From the NCBI GenBank assembly GCA_025667525.1, contig CM046882.1:551006630-551070629 (forward strand): DNA of 64,000 bases. Direction: 5' to 3'. This document shows positions 1 to 10,138 of this stretch, piece by piece. Source of the DNA: Glebionis coronaria (lineage: Eukaryota > Streptophyta > Magnoliopsida > Asterales > Asteraceae). Position 1 is the stretch's first letter, and each line of letters opens with the position of its first letter. Made by a program: the position numbers and the translations under genes. A model generated the notes under the pieces. The model was not told the DNA's origin and ran no database searches. It saw only the letters and a list, made by a program, of their open reading frames with translations.

Positions 1-955
1 CTGAACCATTAGGCAATGAATCAATGTATGCACACATAGTATCCAGATCCATACCAGCAGGTTTAACTCTTGGTGAGTCAATTTTGTATGTGTCAGCGTC
101 TGAATGTGAGACGTTGACAGGATATGATCCAACGTTGACACAGGTTGATCCAGTAATTGGGTGCATGTATGACTCCTTTTAATCAAATTGACCTTCACTG
201 TGTGGGAAGAAGACCATATTACCATATGTAGACTTGCCTCCATGATCCAAAAGAGTTTCATTCTCTATCAGCCTCAGTTTATTGTACACATCATCAAAAG
301 TAGAACTTTTGTGAGTGTTATTGGCAATTATAGACCTTGCCTCAATCTTCCATGCATCACCAAGGCTTTTAAGAAAAGTAGCAATAATGTCAACATCACC
401 AATCACTGTCCCCATGAAGGATAGCTTACTTGTAATGTCGAGAAGTATGCTTCTCACACTACTTAGCTTCTCATTAGGTTGAGCCTTAAAAACAGCATAC
501 TCATGCAAGAGTTGCTTCTTTTTCTCTTCCATCGTATCAACATTACCACCATAGGCAACTTCAAGGGCTGCCCAAAGGTCTTTTGCAGACTCATAACCTC
601 TATATTTGTGCTGGTTTTCTTGTCCCAAAGAGAGTTTCAGAATGCTTAGGGTTTTCATATCAACCCTTCTCTTTGCTATGTCCTCATCAGACACAGCTCT
701 ACCATCTTCAGGTTTTTCTTTCTTATCTGCTTCAGAGCATCCTTGAACAGCTGATCTTGTAGCCATGGCATCTACAATCTGTTGAGCTTTATTGAATGTG
801 TTTCCATATTCAATAATCTCCCAGAGAGTGTAGTCATAGATTTGCAGATATTGCTCAAAGTTAAACTTCCACAACTCAAAATTGTCTGGGTCTAACATGG
901 GGATCTTGATGTTGTGGTTTGAGGAGGAGGAGGAGGTTACTTCTGGAGTAGACAT
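1..955 (-). pseudogene. Copia gag polyprotein, N-terminal part, with in-frame stop
   Basis: This is a retrotransposon gag (UBN2-like) that would form the cytoplasmic virus-like particle. The longest open stretch is 955 to 179, 258 residues starting MSTPEVTSSSSS. It carries the family features: a near-N-terminal FELWKFNFEQYL segment (aromatic and Trp rich), a central LWAALE helix and YNKLRLIENE further on. After a TAA at about 176-178 the same frame stays open to the window edge, so one nonsense change or a readthrough stop separates the two parts. No zinc knuckle is seen before the edge. The ATG at 953-955 lies about 85 nt downstream of the primer binding site, which fits a short Copia leader. 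Assignment to Copia rests on the gag type and the iMet primer site. Confidence 0.85.
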
Positions 956-1038
956 TATGTTTTTAGGGTTTTGTGAAAATTAGGTTTTTTTGGTGATTTA
1001 GGGTTCTTGTGTTCTTTTAGATCAAAGTTTCTCAACAA

Positions 1039-1050
1039 GCTCTGATACCA
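1039..1050 (-). other. Primer binding site (tRNA-iMet type)
   Basis: Read on the minus strand the site is TGGTATCAGAGC, the standard Copia site complementary to the 3' end of initiator tRNA-Met. It lies two bases inside the LTR end. Confidence 0.93.
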
Positions 1051-1052
1051 CT

Positions 1053-1536
1053 TGTTGATCCCAAACATAGATCGATTTAGCTTGTGTAAACGAGATTAGA
1101 TTAAGTTAAATACGTAGAGAAACTTTGTTTATGTATAAAACAATTTAAGTGTTATGCGGAATTAACACTTAAACAAGAACACACAAACAGTTGTAAAACA
1201 AACTTTAACTTGATTGATAATAACGAACTTGCTTACAATGAAAGTGTTAAACGTATGAAAAACTTATATGAAACATAACCTAAAGGTCTTCTTTTATAGA
1301 CATAAGAAGCCTTGTACAAGAGTCTACGTATCAGCTATTCTAGGTAAAGATAATTATAGAAAATACATTGTTGATCCTATCTTTACTAGAAACAAACTAG
1401 AAACAAAATACGCGTAGACCATATCTTTCTATCAGTGCTTGTCTTCAACCTATCAACGCTTGACTTCTTCCTGTCAACGCTTGATCTGTCAACGTTTGTT
1501 CTCTTCTAATCAACGCTTGTTTTCTTCTTGTCAGCA
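1053..1536 (-). repeat. Copia 5' LTR
   Basis: The segment starts TGTTGATC and ends TCAGCA on the plus strand, giving short near-perfect terminal inverted repeats (TGTTGA/TCAGCA). About 100 bp at its right side (1430-1530) are degenerate tandem units built on TCAACGCTTG. The left boundary is fixed by the primer site. The right boundary is inferred from the terminal CA and the start of Helitron codons near 1549. Confidence 0.75.
1292..1298 (-). promoter_or_regulatory. Likely TATA box of the Copia LTR
   Basis: TATAAAA on the minus strand inside the LTR, about 240 bp before the LTR end that precedes the primer site. It suits the pol II promoter of the element. Confidence 0.5.
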
Positions 1537-1548
1537 TTCAAGTGTTAT

Positions 1549-3557
1549 GGCTACATTTTATTCCCAACACAAAGAAGCTTGCTATGCGGCTGGACTTTTA
1601 GAGGACGAAAAGGAGTATGTCGAGAGTATTAAAGACGCTGGATATTGGGCACCTCCTGATCAAATCTGTGAGTTTTTTGTTACATTGTTGATGCAAAAGT
1701 AACTCACCAAAGCTTTGGAAGTTTGGTTAGAAACATGGCACTTGATGGCAGAGGATGTGCAACGCAAGAAGAGAGAGCTTTTGAACGATCCATGTAAACC
1801 TTTATGCTCTTGTATTTAGTACATAACATTTAATTTTAAATTTGAAGCAATGATTCCCATATGCTTATTTTTGTTTGATAAACTTTATTATTTTGCAGAT
1901 TTGATTGTCGGCGATGAAGAAAAGAAGAATGCATGTTTGTTTAATATAGAAGAACTTATGCGATCCATAGGTTATTCCCTACGTAGTTGGCCTCAGATGC
2001 CTTATCCAGACCACAGATACATGACTGCATTTGGAAATCGTCTTATATATGATGAGACTGATTATGATCCCGTTGAGCTGCAGAACGAGTATGAACGCTT
2101 GTACGCTTCTTTAACCGCAGAATAAAAAGACGTTTATGACACTATCATGGGTTCTGTTGAGGAGGTGAGCGGAGGAGTGTATTTTGTTTACGGATACGGA
2201 GGTACAGGAAAGACTTTCCTATGGAAGACACTAGCCGCTGGTATTAGGAGACGAGGAGACATCGTGTTAAACGTTGCATCTAGCGGTATTGCGTCTTTGT
2301 TGATGCCTGGAGGTAGGACTGCACATTCCCAGTTTCGTATTTCGATAAATGTATATGAAACGTCTACCTGCTCCATATGTCCTCAAAGTGATCTTGGCCA
2401 GTTGCTAAAGAAATGTAATCTTATTATTTGGGACGAGGCTCCGATGGCTAACAAACTTTGTTTTGAGGCTCTTGATCGCACGTTAAAGGACGTACTGAAG
2501 ACAAACATGCATGAAATGAATCAAGAGCCATTTGGAGGCATGACCGTTGTTTTTGGAGGAGATTTTAGACAGGTTCTTCCCGTTGTTCCAAAAGGCTCGC
2601 AGCAAGACATTGTAAGTGCCTCACTGAAGCAGTCCTACTTGTGGGATAATTGCAGAGTGCTTAAGTTGACAACGAATATGAGACTTACAGTTGGTTCAAG
2701 ACCAGAGGATGTTGACGAGATACAAGATTTTGGCGAATGGATTCTAAAGTTAGGAGACGGTGAACTTGGGGAAGATAATGATGGAGGGGTTGAAATAGAT
2801 GTGCCTGAAGATATTTGACAGACGCTACTGACGATCCAATCACGTCTATTATGGATTTCACGTACCCGAATCTTCTTGACAACATAAATTATGCTTCCTA
2901 CTTCCAAGAAAAGGCAATTCTGGCGCCAACTAATAAAATTGTTGACTCTATAAACGAGAAGTTGTTTGAAATATTTCCTAACGAAGAGATTGTCTATTTG
3001 AGTTACGACAGCATAGACAAAGCTGATCGTGGTGCTTCCGTTGATGAATATGTTTTCTCATCCGAGTTTATAAATAGATTGAAGTTCTCAGGTGTCCCGA
3101 ATCACAGGTTAGCATTAAAGGTGGGAGTCCCTATAATGCTTTTGAGAAATATCGATCAACCAAACGGATTGTGTAATTGAACAAGGTTGCAGGTGCTTAA
3201 TCTAACGAGAACTGGTATTAGTGCCAGGATTATCAATGGAACACATTTCGGAAAGGTAGTTATCCTTCCTAGGTTAAGAATAACTCCATCTGACAAGCGT
3301 TTACCACTAAAAATTATTAGAAAACAGTTCCCTATTTCACTCTCATTTGCAATGACCATTAATAAAAGTCAAGGATAATCACTTTCTAAAGTCGGTCTCT
3401 ACTTACCACGTCCAGTTTTTATCACGGTCAACTATATGTAGCTGTCTCTCGAGTAAAAAGCAAAAAAGGGTTTAAGGTTGTTGTATGTGACACAGAAGGA
3501 AATGTATGTAAAACAACTACAAATGTTGTATACAAGGAAGTCTTACATGGTCTTTGA
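1549..3557 (+). pseudogene. Helitron helicase (PIF1-like) domain, broken
   Basis: This is the SF1B helicase part of a Helitron transposase, which would unwind DNA during rolling-circle transposition. Visible in order: a linker with KEACYAAGLLEDEKEY (from 1573), Walker A GYGGTGKT (about 2191-2214), SSGIASLLMPGGRTAHSQF, Walker B region IIWDEAPM (about 2430), FGGDFRQVLPVV, TTNMRL and the C-terminal GVPIMLLRNID and TINKSQG motifs. A plausible intron runs 1794-1898 (GT..AG). Breaks: stops at 1700-1702, 2123-2125, 3178-3180 and 3376-3378, a frameshift at about 2815 and another after 3378. The helicase core is otherwise well conserved. The N-terminal Rep part is absent from the window because the Copia LTR interrupts the gene. 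Confidence 0.9.
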
Positions 3558-3825
3558 CGAAGTTTATAATGGTATATAATCTATTTTTTTACATAAATTT
3601 TAAGTCTTACTTAAGGTTCACGTATCCATTTGTAATCATTTTAATTTTAAACTTTCAGGTGTTAACGACATGGACAGTTTCTTTACAATCAATAGGGACT
3701 AACATACGTCATACGTGAAGACCATAGCGGATTGAAGGCTTTTTTTATTGTCACAAACTTTAATATGGCCACGAATGTTACATGTTCTTTCATTTTATTT
3801 TACGAAAATCACTCTTTAAATTAGT

Positions 3826-3853
3826 CCCGGCGTTAGACGGGTCTTTAAGCTAG
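3826..3853 (+). other. Helitron 3' terminus (hairpin plus CTAG)
   Basis: A short stem CCCG (3826-3829) with CGGG (3838-3841) is followed 8 nt later by CTAG at 3850-3853 and then a T. This matches the Helitron rule of a subterminal hairpin, CTRR end and insertion before T. The stem is only 4 bp, so it looks eroded. Confidence 0.8.
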
Positions 3854-4384
3854 TTTCATATTAAATACAATAAACTTAAATCGAGTAATCTATGAATAAA
3901 TGTATATGCTGAGTCATCTTCCCGCCAAATAAGTCAAAATAGTCAACAGCTATTACACATTCGAATTTTATTGATTTACGCTAACCAATTAACATCCCCT
4001 AGATTCATTAATATTCATGTAACACGTTAGATAAACGTTGTAGTAAGATAGTAACTAAAATACACACATCGATCGACATAAGCACATCAACCGGAGCAGG
4101 ATCGGAGCTAGAGGGTTCTTGGAAATTCACAAGAATCCGATAGGTGAAAAGAGATGTCGCGGGTCCGATGGAGGTGAGTTTCTCACAACGAGTAAGTTTG
4201 AAAAGTTAAAAATGTGAATGGAGAGACAAAGTTGAGGTGACGCTGACGTAAAGATATGTTTCCCACCTCCACTCCCTTCAGCCTAATAAATACCTACACA
4301 CATATACTTCATAAATATACGTGACAATTTTTTTTAAAGTACCTGTCTTTTAAAATTCTAAAACTATAAAAGAAAGCTCATTTG
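3854..4384. other. Intergenic, with a short duplicated segment
   Basis: No gene seen. The stretch 3905-4050, containing GCTGAGTCATCTTCCCGCCA and a later ATCCCCTAGATTCATTAAT-like string, has a diverged second copy at about 8572-8675 in the same orientation. The GC-richer part 4080-4260 has no convincing reading frame. Confidence 0.5.
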
Positions 4385-4853
4385 CATTCTTGTTTTTCTC
4401 ACAAACTAAGGGACAACTCTATTATCTATTTTGGTTTGATCTAATTGTGGACATTAACCTAAGACTAAAAAAACATAGAGGGATAATTTTTGCCAAAATA
4501 TTCAAAAGTTTCAAATATCGGGCAGATGACCTAAAATTGTAAATTTTCTAAACTAATTTTTATATGTATTGATATTTCACTAGTGATAAAAACAATGAGA
4601 TATCACTAGTGATAAAGAAATGATATCACTGGTGATATTGCACTGTAATAATTTTTATTAAATAACACTAGTGATATTTCATTGTCTTATTACCAGTGAT
4701 ATTTTTATTGTTTTTAGCACTAGTGAAATATCGCCATTGATAAATATTTTTCGTTAAATTTATAACTTTAGTCCTTCTAACGATTTTTTACAACTTTTAG
4801 ATATTTTAGTAAAAATTATCGTTTCGTATTTTTTTCTAAAAATTAATCTTAAA
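4385..4853 (+). repeat. Palindrome-rich repeat element, copy A
   Basis: The core (4570-4745) is built of repeated CACTAGTGATA and related palindromic words, with ATATCACTAGTGATA-like units on both sides. The flanks match copy B (8860-9305) in inverted orientation over at least 400 bp, for instance a GGACAA(A)TC..ATTTTGGT segment and TTAACCTAAGA. The right end is cut by or abuts the Stowaway element at 4856. No coding capacity. It could be a MITE or foldback element of unknown family. Confidence 0.6.
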
Positions 4854-4855
4854 TA

Positions 4856-5122
4856 CTCCCTCCATCACATAATAATAGTTCACCGACCAAAACACGCAGT
4901 TTAATAAAAACATTACTTTTCAGTTTTTTCTCTTCTATTTTTTGCACAATGACACTTTTACCCTTAACCAGTTAATTTACAACTTGTTTATTGTTTGTAA
5001 TAATATATTCAAGTGAATGTCATATGGTAAACTTAATTTTTATTTCTTAACTATTTTGGGAATGAAATATTAATTTGGGACGTTTAAAAATAGTATGGAT
5101 TATTAATATGAAACGGATAAAG
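4856..5122. mobile_element. Stowaway-like MITE
   Basis: Left end CTCCCTCCATCACATAATAA and a diverged inverted right end (ATTATTAATATGAAACGGAT followed by AAAG) are flanked by TA on both sides (4854-4855 and 5123-5124). CTCCCTCC termini with a TA target duplication are diagnostic of Stowaway (Tc1/mariner) MITEs. It is 267 bp, AT-rich and non-coding. Confidence 0.85.
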
Positions 5123-5329
5123 TAATGAATAGTTAAAATTAACTTTTTAACTTATAAATAAAAAAATATATGTAGAATAACTTAACTCAAAACTGTAAAT
5201 AAGAAAAAAGAAGACTAGCTAGAAAAAACTGAAAGAACGTTGCACATCTAGCAACAAAAAACGCGCACCAATAAGGGGCAAGATCGGCCACGTTGGCACC
5301 AAATTGCATACTGTTGGTAGGATTAGGGT

Positions 5330-5790
5330 GTCGGAAAAGTTGATCTGACCCGAACTCAAACCTAAATAACCTTATTCGGTTCAAGTTATTTGGGTTAAAA
5401 AATGTATTCGAGTCTATTTGGGTTGACCTGAATTTACTCGAGTTCTTATTAGGCTCGGGTTTGGGTTTATATTTTTTAACTTTAATTCGAATTAACCCGA
5501 CCTACATTGATCCGAACCTGACCAACCCGACTTGACTCGAGTTTTTTTAACACATTTTACATTGTAAATATATTTAAATAATCCAATTTCTTATTTTTTT
5601 TACGTATACACGGGTTGACTCGAACCCGAGTTGACCCGGCCCGAATTGAATCGACCCGAATTCACCCGAAACTGACTGACCCGAGTTTTTATTCGGCTCG
5701 AATTCGGGGTATAATTTTTTTAAAGTTTTGATCCGACTTAACCCGACCCGAATTGACATGAACCCGACCTGATTCCCACCTAGTTAGGAT
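5330..5790. repeat. Degenerate ACCCGA / TCGGGT repeat
   Basis: Dense short words ACCCGA, GGGTT and CTCGAGTT are scattered through 460 bp. Two related units, about 5437-5525 and 5681-5768, share ACTCGAGTT..TTATT..GGCTCG and AACCCGACC, giving a duplication with an offset of about 244 bp. Open frames here (for instance 5574-5759 minus) come from the repeat and are not genes. Confidence 0.6.
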
Positions 5791-6166
5791 ACCCCTTTCA
5801 TTAAACAAGTGCTATATTAAATACTTCATTCACTCTAAATTAGTACGGTAATAATTTACATTTGTATTCTTGTTTGTTTCAATTTAATTAGTATCTATTA
5901 GTACTAAAAATAGATAGAGATATTTAGTAAAATTTACCATATCATTATTGATTGAAAATATTATTATAAACTTTAAAATAGACTAAATTAATTAACTAAG
6001 AGTTTAATTGACATAATGTTAAAACATAAGAGAAATATGATTATAATTAATGCGCTTTTCTTAGACCTTGTGTTTTTTGTCGAAAGACACTAATTTTGAG
6101 ATGAAAGAGTACAAGACACATCTTAAAAATTATTGTTTCTCTTTTGAAAAAGAATTCACAAACAAA
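5791..6166. other. AT-rich intergenic, nothing recognised
   Basis: No open frame of note and no clear repeat. ACTTCATTCACTCTAAATTAG at about 5821 faintly resembles an eroded Stowaway end, but I found no partner end. Confidence 0.4.
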
Positions 6167-6333
6167 TTAAGATATGAGAAGTGATTGAGACACGTACTCT
6201 CAAAATTGATTGTGACACTCAAATGTACATACTGTTAATGTAGTATACGTTTACAGTACAATAGTTTAATGCATGTTTTGGAGTGTCCCAATCAATTTTG
6301 GGAGTATGCAAATCATCTCTCTTAAAATATACT
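6167..6333. repeat. Imperfect inverted repeat, MITE-like foldback
   Basis: Left arm about 6167-6231 and right arm about 6269-6333 are imperfect reverse complements: GACACTCAAATGTACAT pairs with ATGCATGTTTTGGAGTGTC, and CTCAAAATTGATTG with CAATCAATTTTGGGAG. A transcript would fold into a stem of roughly 60 bp. Non-coding. Confidence 0.6.
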
Positions 6334-7460
6334 TTGTAATAAATGTTAATTTTGATCGATAAAAAATTAATTTTATCTTCATAATTGACACATAAGCTAA
6401 AAACAATAATTAATACATGTTTTTGTTATTATAAAGGTAAAATTGAAAACCAATCATAATTAATATTTAGAAATTATTCAGACATTTTTTAAACAAACAT
6501 AAAAGTACGATAGAATGGTCAAGAATGGAATAGCTCTGAAAAATAAGAATGTAGAGAAAGAGAATGAGTCGAATCAAAAATCAAGAATTCTTTTGTTTGA
6601 TAAAAACAAAGAATCAATATAAAGAAAATGATGAAATATTGATTCACTTGTTTGGTTATATTAAAATAATAGAACAATTGTTTTTAACTTAGACTTATAA
6701 ATTAAATAATTATTTAAGTGGTTATTTGAATGTTAAGAATCATTTGAGAGTCACAAAATACAAGCTCGTATAATCAGATTAGATTAAATATCTTTTCATA
6801 CAATAACAAAGTAAAAAAATTAATGCATAAAGTTGCTTAGAATAATGAATAATTTCATAACATAAAAAGAGATATGGTTTTACAGTTGGTTAAATGAGAC
6901 AATTAACAATTAAAAAATAATTGATCCAAACAACAATGAACGTGAAGATAAAATGTTTTCACAACGGTTCGAATGATGAATGTGAAGACACAATGTTTTT
7001 TTTTGTAGTAGTTGCTCCAATGAGATCAAAATCCAAGATTTGTTAATGTAGCAAAGAAAGGAATATGGCCACAAAAATAAATGACATATGAGGATTAAAA
7101 GAAAAAGATACGACTTGTTTTGCTTTGAAAGAAATCAAGCACCAACACTTAGAGAGATTTTGGGCTTAGAATATCGAAAAGATTAAGAGATTTGAGAGCA
7201 TGTGCATTGCACATGACAATTAGTATTATTATCACAACTTTTATATTGTCTAACTTGATTTTCCATATGACTGACGAGAAAACGGGGCTCTTTAGAAAAA
7301 ATCATTCTCTATGTTTCTTCATCTTTTAGAAAGAATCAAAAGAATGGAAAGAGAATCGAAATCTAATTCCCCGTTTCCATTCTTCGACTTAACAAACACG
7401 AGAAACGATTCCAATTTTGTTTCTTTGCATTCCATTCCACCGTACCAAACATCCCCTAAT
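6334..7460. other. AT-rich; possible non-autonomous DNA transposon
   Basis: The right end, 7370-7460, reads on the minus strand as GGGGATGTTTGGTACGGTGG then GAATGGAATGC. That is the kind of end seen in many plant hAT or Harbinger derivatives (GGGTGTTTGGT..GGAATGGAATG). A weak inverted partner (AATGGTCAAGAATGGAATAG) lies near 6515-6535, which would give an element of about 950 bp. I found no target duplication and no coding sequence, so the call is tentative. Confidence 0.35.
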
Positions 7461-7784
7461 AGGATTCTAAAACCAACTTAAGCAAGTAAACCGACAACAT
7501 AGAATAACAAACACGACTTTGTTACCGCTCGTAAACCGACAAACTAAAATCGTTTTTGATATAGCGTAAAACCTCGTATACACTGTGGACCAATTCATGG
7601 TTTTCTTTCTCTTCATGTATAAATTTTTTTCCCATATAACTTTGCGTCTGATCACATCATGTGACCGATCTAATTTGATTTTCTTTATGTTTATATTATC
7701 AAGTTTAATAAAAAATTAATGTCGTTTACGTTATATAGTTTTTTTTGGTAAATCATTAGTGTTGATTAAAAATATGCTAGAGGT
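7461..7784. other. Intergenic, nothing recognised
   Basis: The small minus-strand frame at 7467-7655 has no recognisable features. No repeat structure is evident. Confidence 0.4.
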
Positions 7785-7935
7785 GGTAAAATAGGCGGGT
7801 TGAACACGCACGGGTGACGGGTAAAACGGACAACGGGTTAAACGAAAGACGGGCTAAACGGACGGTAGGCTAAACGAGCGGCAGACCAAATGTGCGTAGA
7901 CTAAACGAGTGCAGACTAAATGAGCAGGTTAAAAC
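7785..7935. repeat. Degenerate short tandem repeat (GACGGGTTAAACG type)
   Basis: About ten imperfect units of 12-16 bp around the words GACGGGCTAAACG and AGACTAAACGAG. Confidence 0.7.
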
Positions 7936-8095
7936 GGAAAAAAAACATATAAAAACTTAATAAAAAAAAAAAATACTTGTTAAAAAATTCGGGAAAAAAA
8001 CAATAAATATAAAAATTCCGTCAAAAAACTCTTTTTGTGTTTTTCATACGCTCATTCGGGGCTCATAGTGTCTTACATGTGTCTATTGAGATTAT

Positions 8096-8331
8096 CAATA
8101 ATAATGGATGTGCAAAAAGTACCCAAAGGTCTTTTTAAAAAGTGTTAAAACGTGTCGAAATAAGATACGTTTTATTTACGTTTTATTTACTTTATTTGAC
8201 ATATCTTATTTCGACAAAATGTCAAATAAAGTAAATAAAACGTATCTTATTTCGACACGTTTTAACACTTTTTTAAAAGACCATTGGGTACTTTTTGCAC
8301 ATTCATTATTATTGCACATCCATTATTATTT
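8096..8331. repeat. Long near-perfect foldback hairpin
   Basis: AATAATAATGGATGTGCA (8096-8113) is repeated as its exact reverse complement at 8314-8331. Between these, arms of about 95 bp pair with very few mismatches: AAAAAGTACCCAAAGGTC versus GACCATTGGGTACTTTTT, and GTGTTAAAACGTGTCGAAAT versus its complement at 8249-8268. The centre holds further copies of TAAATAAAACGT and CTTATTTCGACA. No coding capacity (the frames at 8108-8368 and 8262-8477 are mirror images). It is either a foldback MITE or a hairpin RNA locus. Confidence 0.8.
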
Positions 8332-8859
8332 ACTTTATTTACTTTATTTGACGTTTTATTTACTTTAATAAGATGCGGTTTTAATTTGATCGGTTTGGTT
8401 GGGTGTATCTTATTACCAAATATGTGTCTTACATGTTTCAGGTAATAATGTTGAGGGGCATTACAGTAAATTGACACTAAATTTATGTGTGTAAGGTAAA
8501 AAAGTCCGTGTATATATCATCACCCTTTATAAATAGCTATGCTTTAGTTAAAAAATATACTAGTAAATAAATTATGCTGAGTCATCTTCCCGCCATATCT
8601 ATTACTCGTTCAAATTTTATTGTTGGTTTTACATTAACTAAAATCCCCTAAATTCATTGATGTAGTAAGATAAAAAAAAGGTAAATTACTAACTTGTCCC
8701 ACTATCATTTTGTCCTCCTTATTTTTCATTTGCCTCAAATTTATGAACATGAGTAATGCTCCAACCCTATTGATACATTAGTTATTATGCATTTTTATTT
8801 TTATTTGCAAACAAAGGGATTAATTTTAATCATTTATTATCTAATATTAAATTTTATGA
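8332..8859. other. AT-rich intergenic with duplicated segment
   Basis: About 8572-8675 is the second copy of the segment at 3905-4050. The rest shows no gene. GTGTCTTACATGT occurs at both about 8068 and about 8424, on either side of the foldback. Confidence 0.45.
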
Positions 8860-9305
8860 AAAAAATATGGAGGGACTATTTTACCAAATTGTAAAAAAAA
8901 TGCAAAAATCGGTGGTGGGACTAAAATTGCAAATTTTTCAAACTGATTTTTATCAACGAAGATATTTCACTAGCTAAAAGAATAATGAAATATTACCACT
9001 GATAAAATTAATTTATTACCGGACATATTTTATTGTTTTTTCACTAGTGAAATAACATTCTTGATACAATTATTTTATCACCGGTGATATTTCACTGTTT
9101 TTTTCACTAGTGAAATATTACCGTTAATAAAATCAGTTTGGTAAATTTACAACTTTAGTCTTTACGCCCGATTTTTGAAAATTTTGGGCTTTTTGGTAAA
9201 AATAACCCCTTCATGTTTTAATAAAATCTTAGGTTAATCTCCACATTTAGATTAGACCAAAATAAATAATGAGGATTTGTCCCCTATTTGTAAGAAAAAA
9301 CAATA
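8860..9305 (-). repeat. Palindrome-rich repeat element, copy B (inverted)
   Basis: Reverse-complement relative of copy A at 4385-4853. It shares the ACTAGTGAAATA/ACCGGTGATA core (8955-9125), TTAGGTTAATCTCCACATTTAGA and the ATTTTTGAAAATTTTGGGC flank. Because the core words are themselves palindromic, both copies carry runs of small hairpins. Confidence 0.6.
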
Positions 9306-10138
9306 TTGCATATGAACTTTTATTTTGATACATTAGCTAAAAAAAACATTTATTTTCCAAATATAATCACCTTGCCAAGATTCATAATTAATTTAGTACA
9401 ATACAAAAACCTGAGACATCACGAAATTAAAAAAAATTCAATTAATAGACATGCACTTTTGCCTTTCGATTTGGTCTCATATGCGACCAGTTCATCTCCT
9501 ATGTCCATACTGACGCGTCTCAAGTGCAACGTATAATGGTGAGCGACCATTACACATGGTCTTAAATATAACTAAAAATTTGAATAACATCACATTGTTA
9601 ATGGAAAACGTTAAAACCGAAAACCGAACCAAAGATGCCTGGTTCGGTTTCAGTGGGCACGACTCGGTTTATCAGTTCGGTTTAATATATTTTATTGCCA
9701 AACATTGTATTTTTTTTAAGGAAAAAAAAAAACAAAAAAAGTTTTAAATTAGCCATAAACCCTATGTGTTTACATAAGCCGAAATCGAACCGATTTTATA
9801 AAAAAATGGTATAAATTTTATAACACTAAATTGTATAAATTGTATAAAAAAAGTTTTAAATAAGCCATAAACCGAAGTCTTTGTTTTTATCACACTAAAA
9901 TATTAAATTTGGGCTTCGTCTCAAAACCAGCCTGGATCTTGTTGCTGCGTGGCCCACGCGGCGAACTATTGATTGTAAACTACTAAAACTTTACTCACAA
10001 GTAGCAAATATATAGTTTCCTTAATGAATTATATATCCTACGAGGAACATATTAATGCAAATTAGTAGGAGATGTGTATGCCAGTAAAACTTATATATTC
10101 AAATAAACAAAAAAAACTTTGAAAATAACTTTTATGCG
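9306..10138. other. AT-rich intergenic upstream of the RBR pseudogene
   Basis: Contains CGGTTT/AACCGA-rich stretches (9610-9690, 9780-9800). Two copies of a segment, at about 9735-9765 and 9847-9880 (AAAAAGTTTTAAAT-AGCCATAAACC), make a local duplication of about 110 bp. Frames at 9306-9536 and 9556-9747 lack any family features. Confidence 0.5.

Larger units (their letters stand above)
1..1536 (-). mobile_element. Ty1/Copia retrotransposon, 5' part only
   Basis: A minus-strand Copia element is cut by the left window edge. One LTR (1053-1536), a tRNA-iMet type primer binding site just inside it and a gag gene running towards position 1 are visible, so this LTR is the element's 5' LTR. It abuts helicase codons of a decayed Helitron on its right, which suggests that it inserted into that Helitron. 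The other LTR and the target duplication lie outside the window, so the right boundary (TG...CA ends) rests on the LTR ends alone. Confidence 0.85.
1537..3853 (+). mobile_element. Decayed Helitron, 3' part
   Basis: The C-terminal helicase half of a plant Helitron RepHel gene is followed by a classical Helitron 3' terminus at 3853. The Rep half and the 5' end would lie left of the Copia insertion, outside the window. The 290 bp between the helicase stop (about 3557) and the terminus are AT-rich with no gene that I can see. Confidence 0.85.

Noticed and set aside
1432..1530. CRISPR-like array of TCAACGCTTG units
   Set aside because: Degenerate adjacent units without spacers, inside an LTR of a plant genome.
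5821..6010. Second Stowaway MITE
   Set aside because: Only one weak end; no matching inverted end or TA duplication found.
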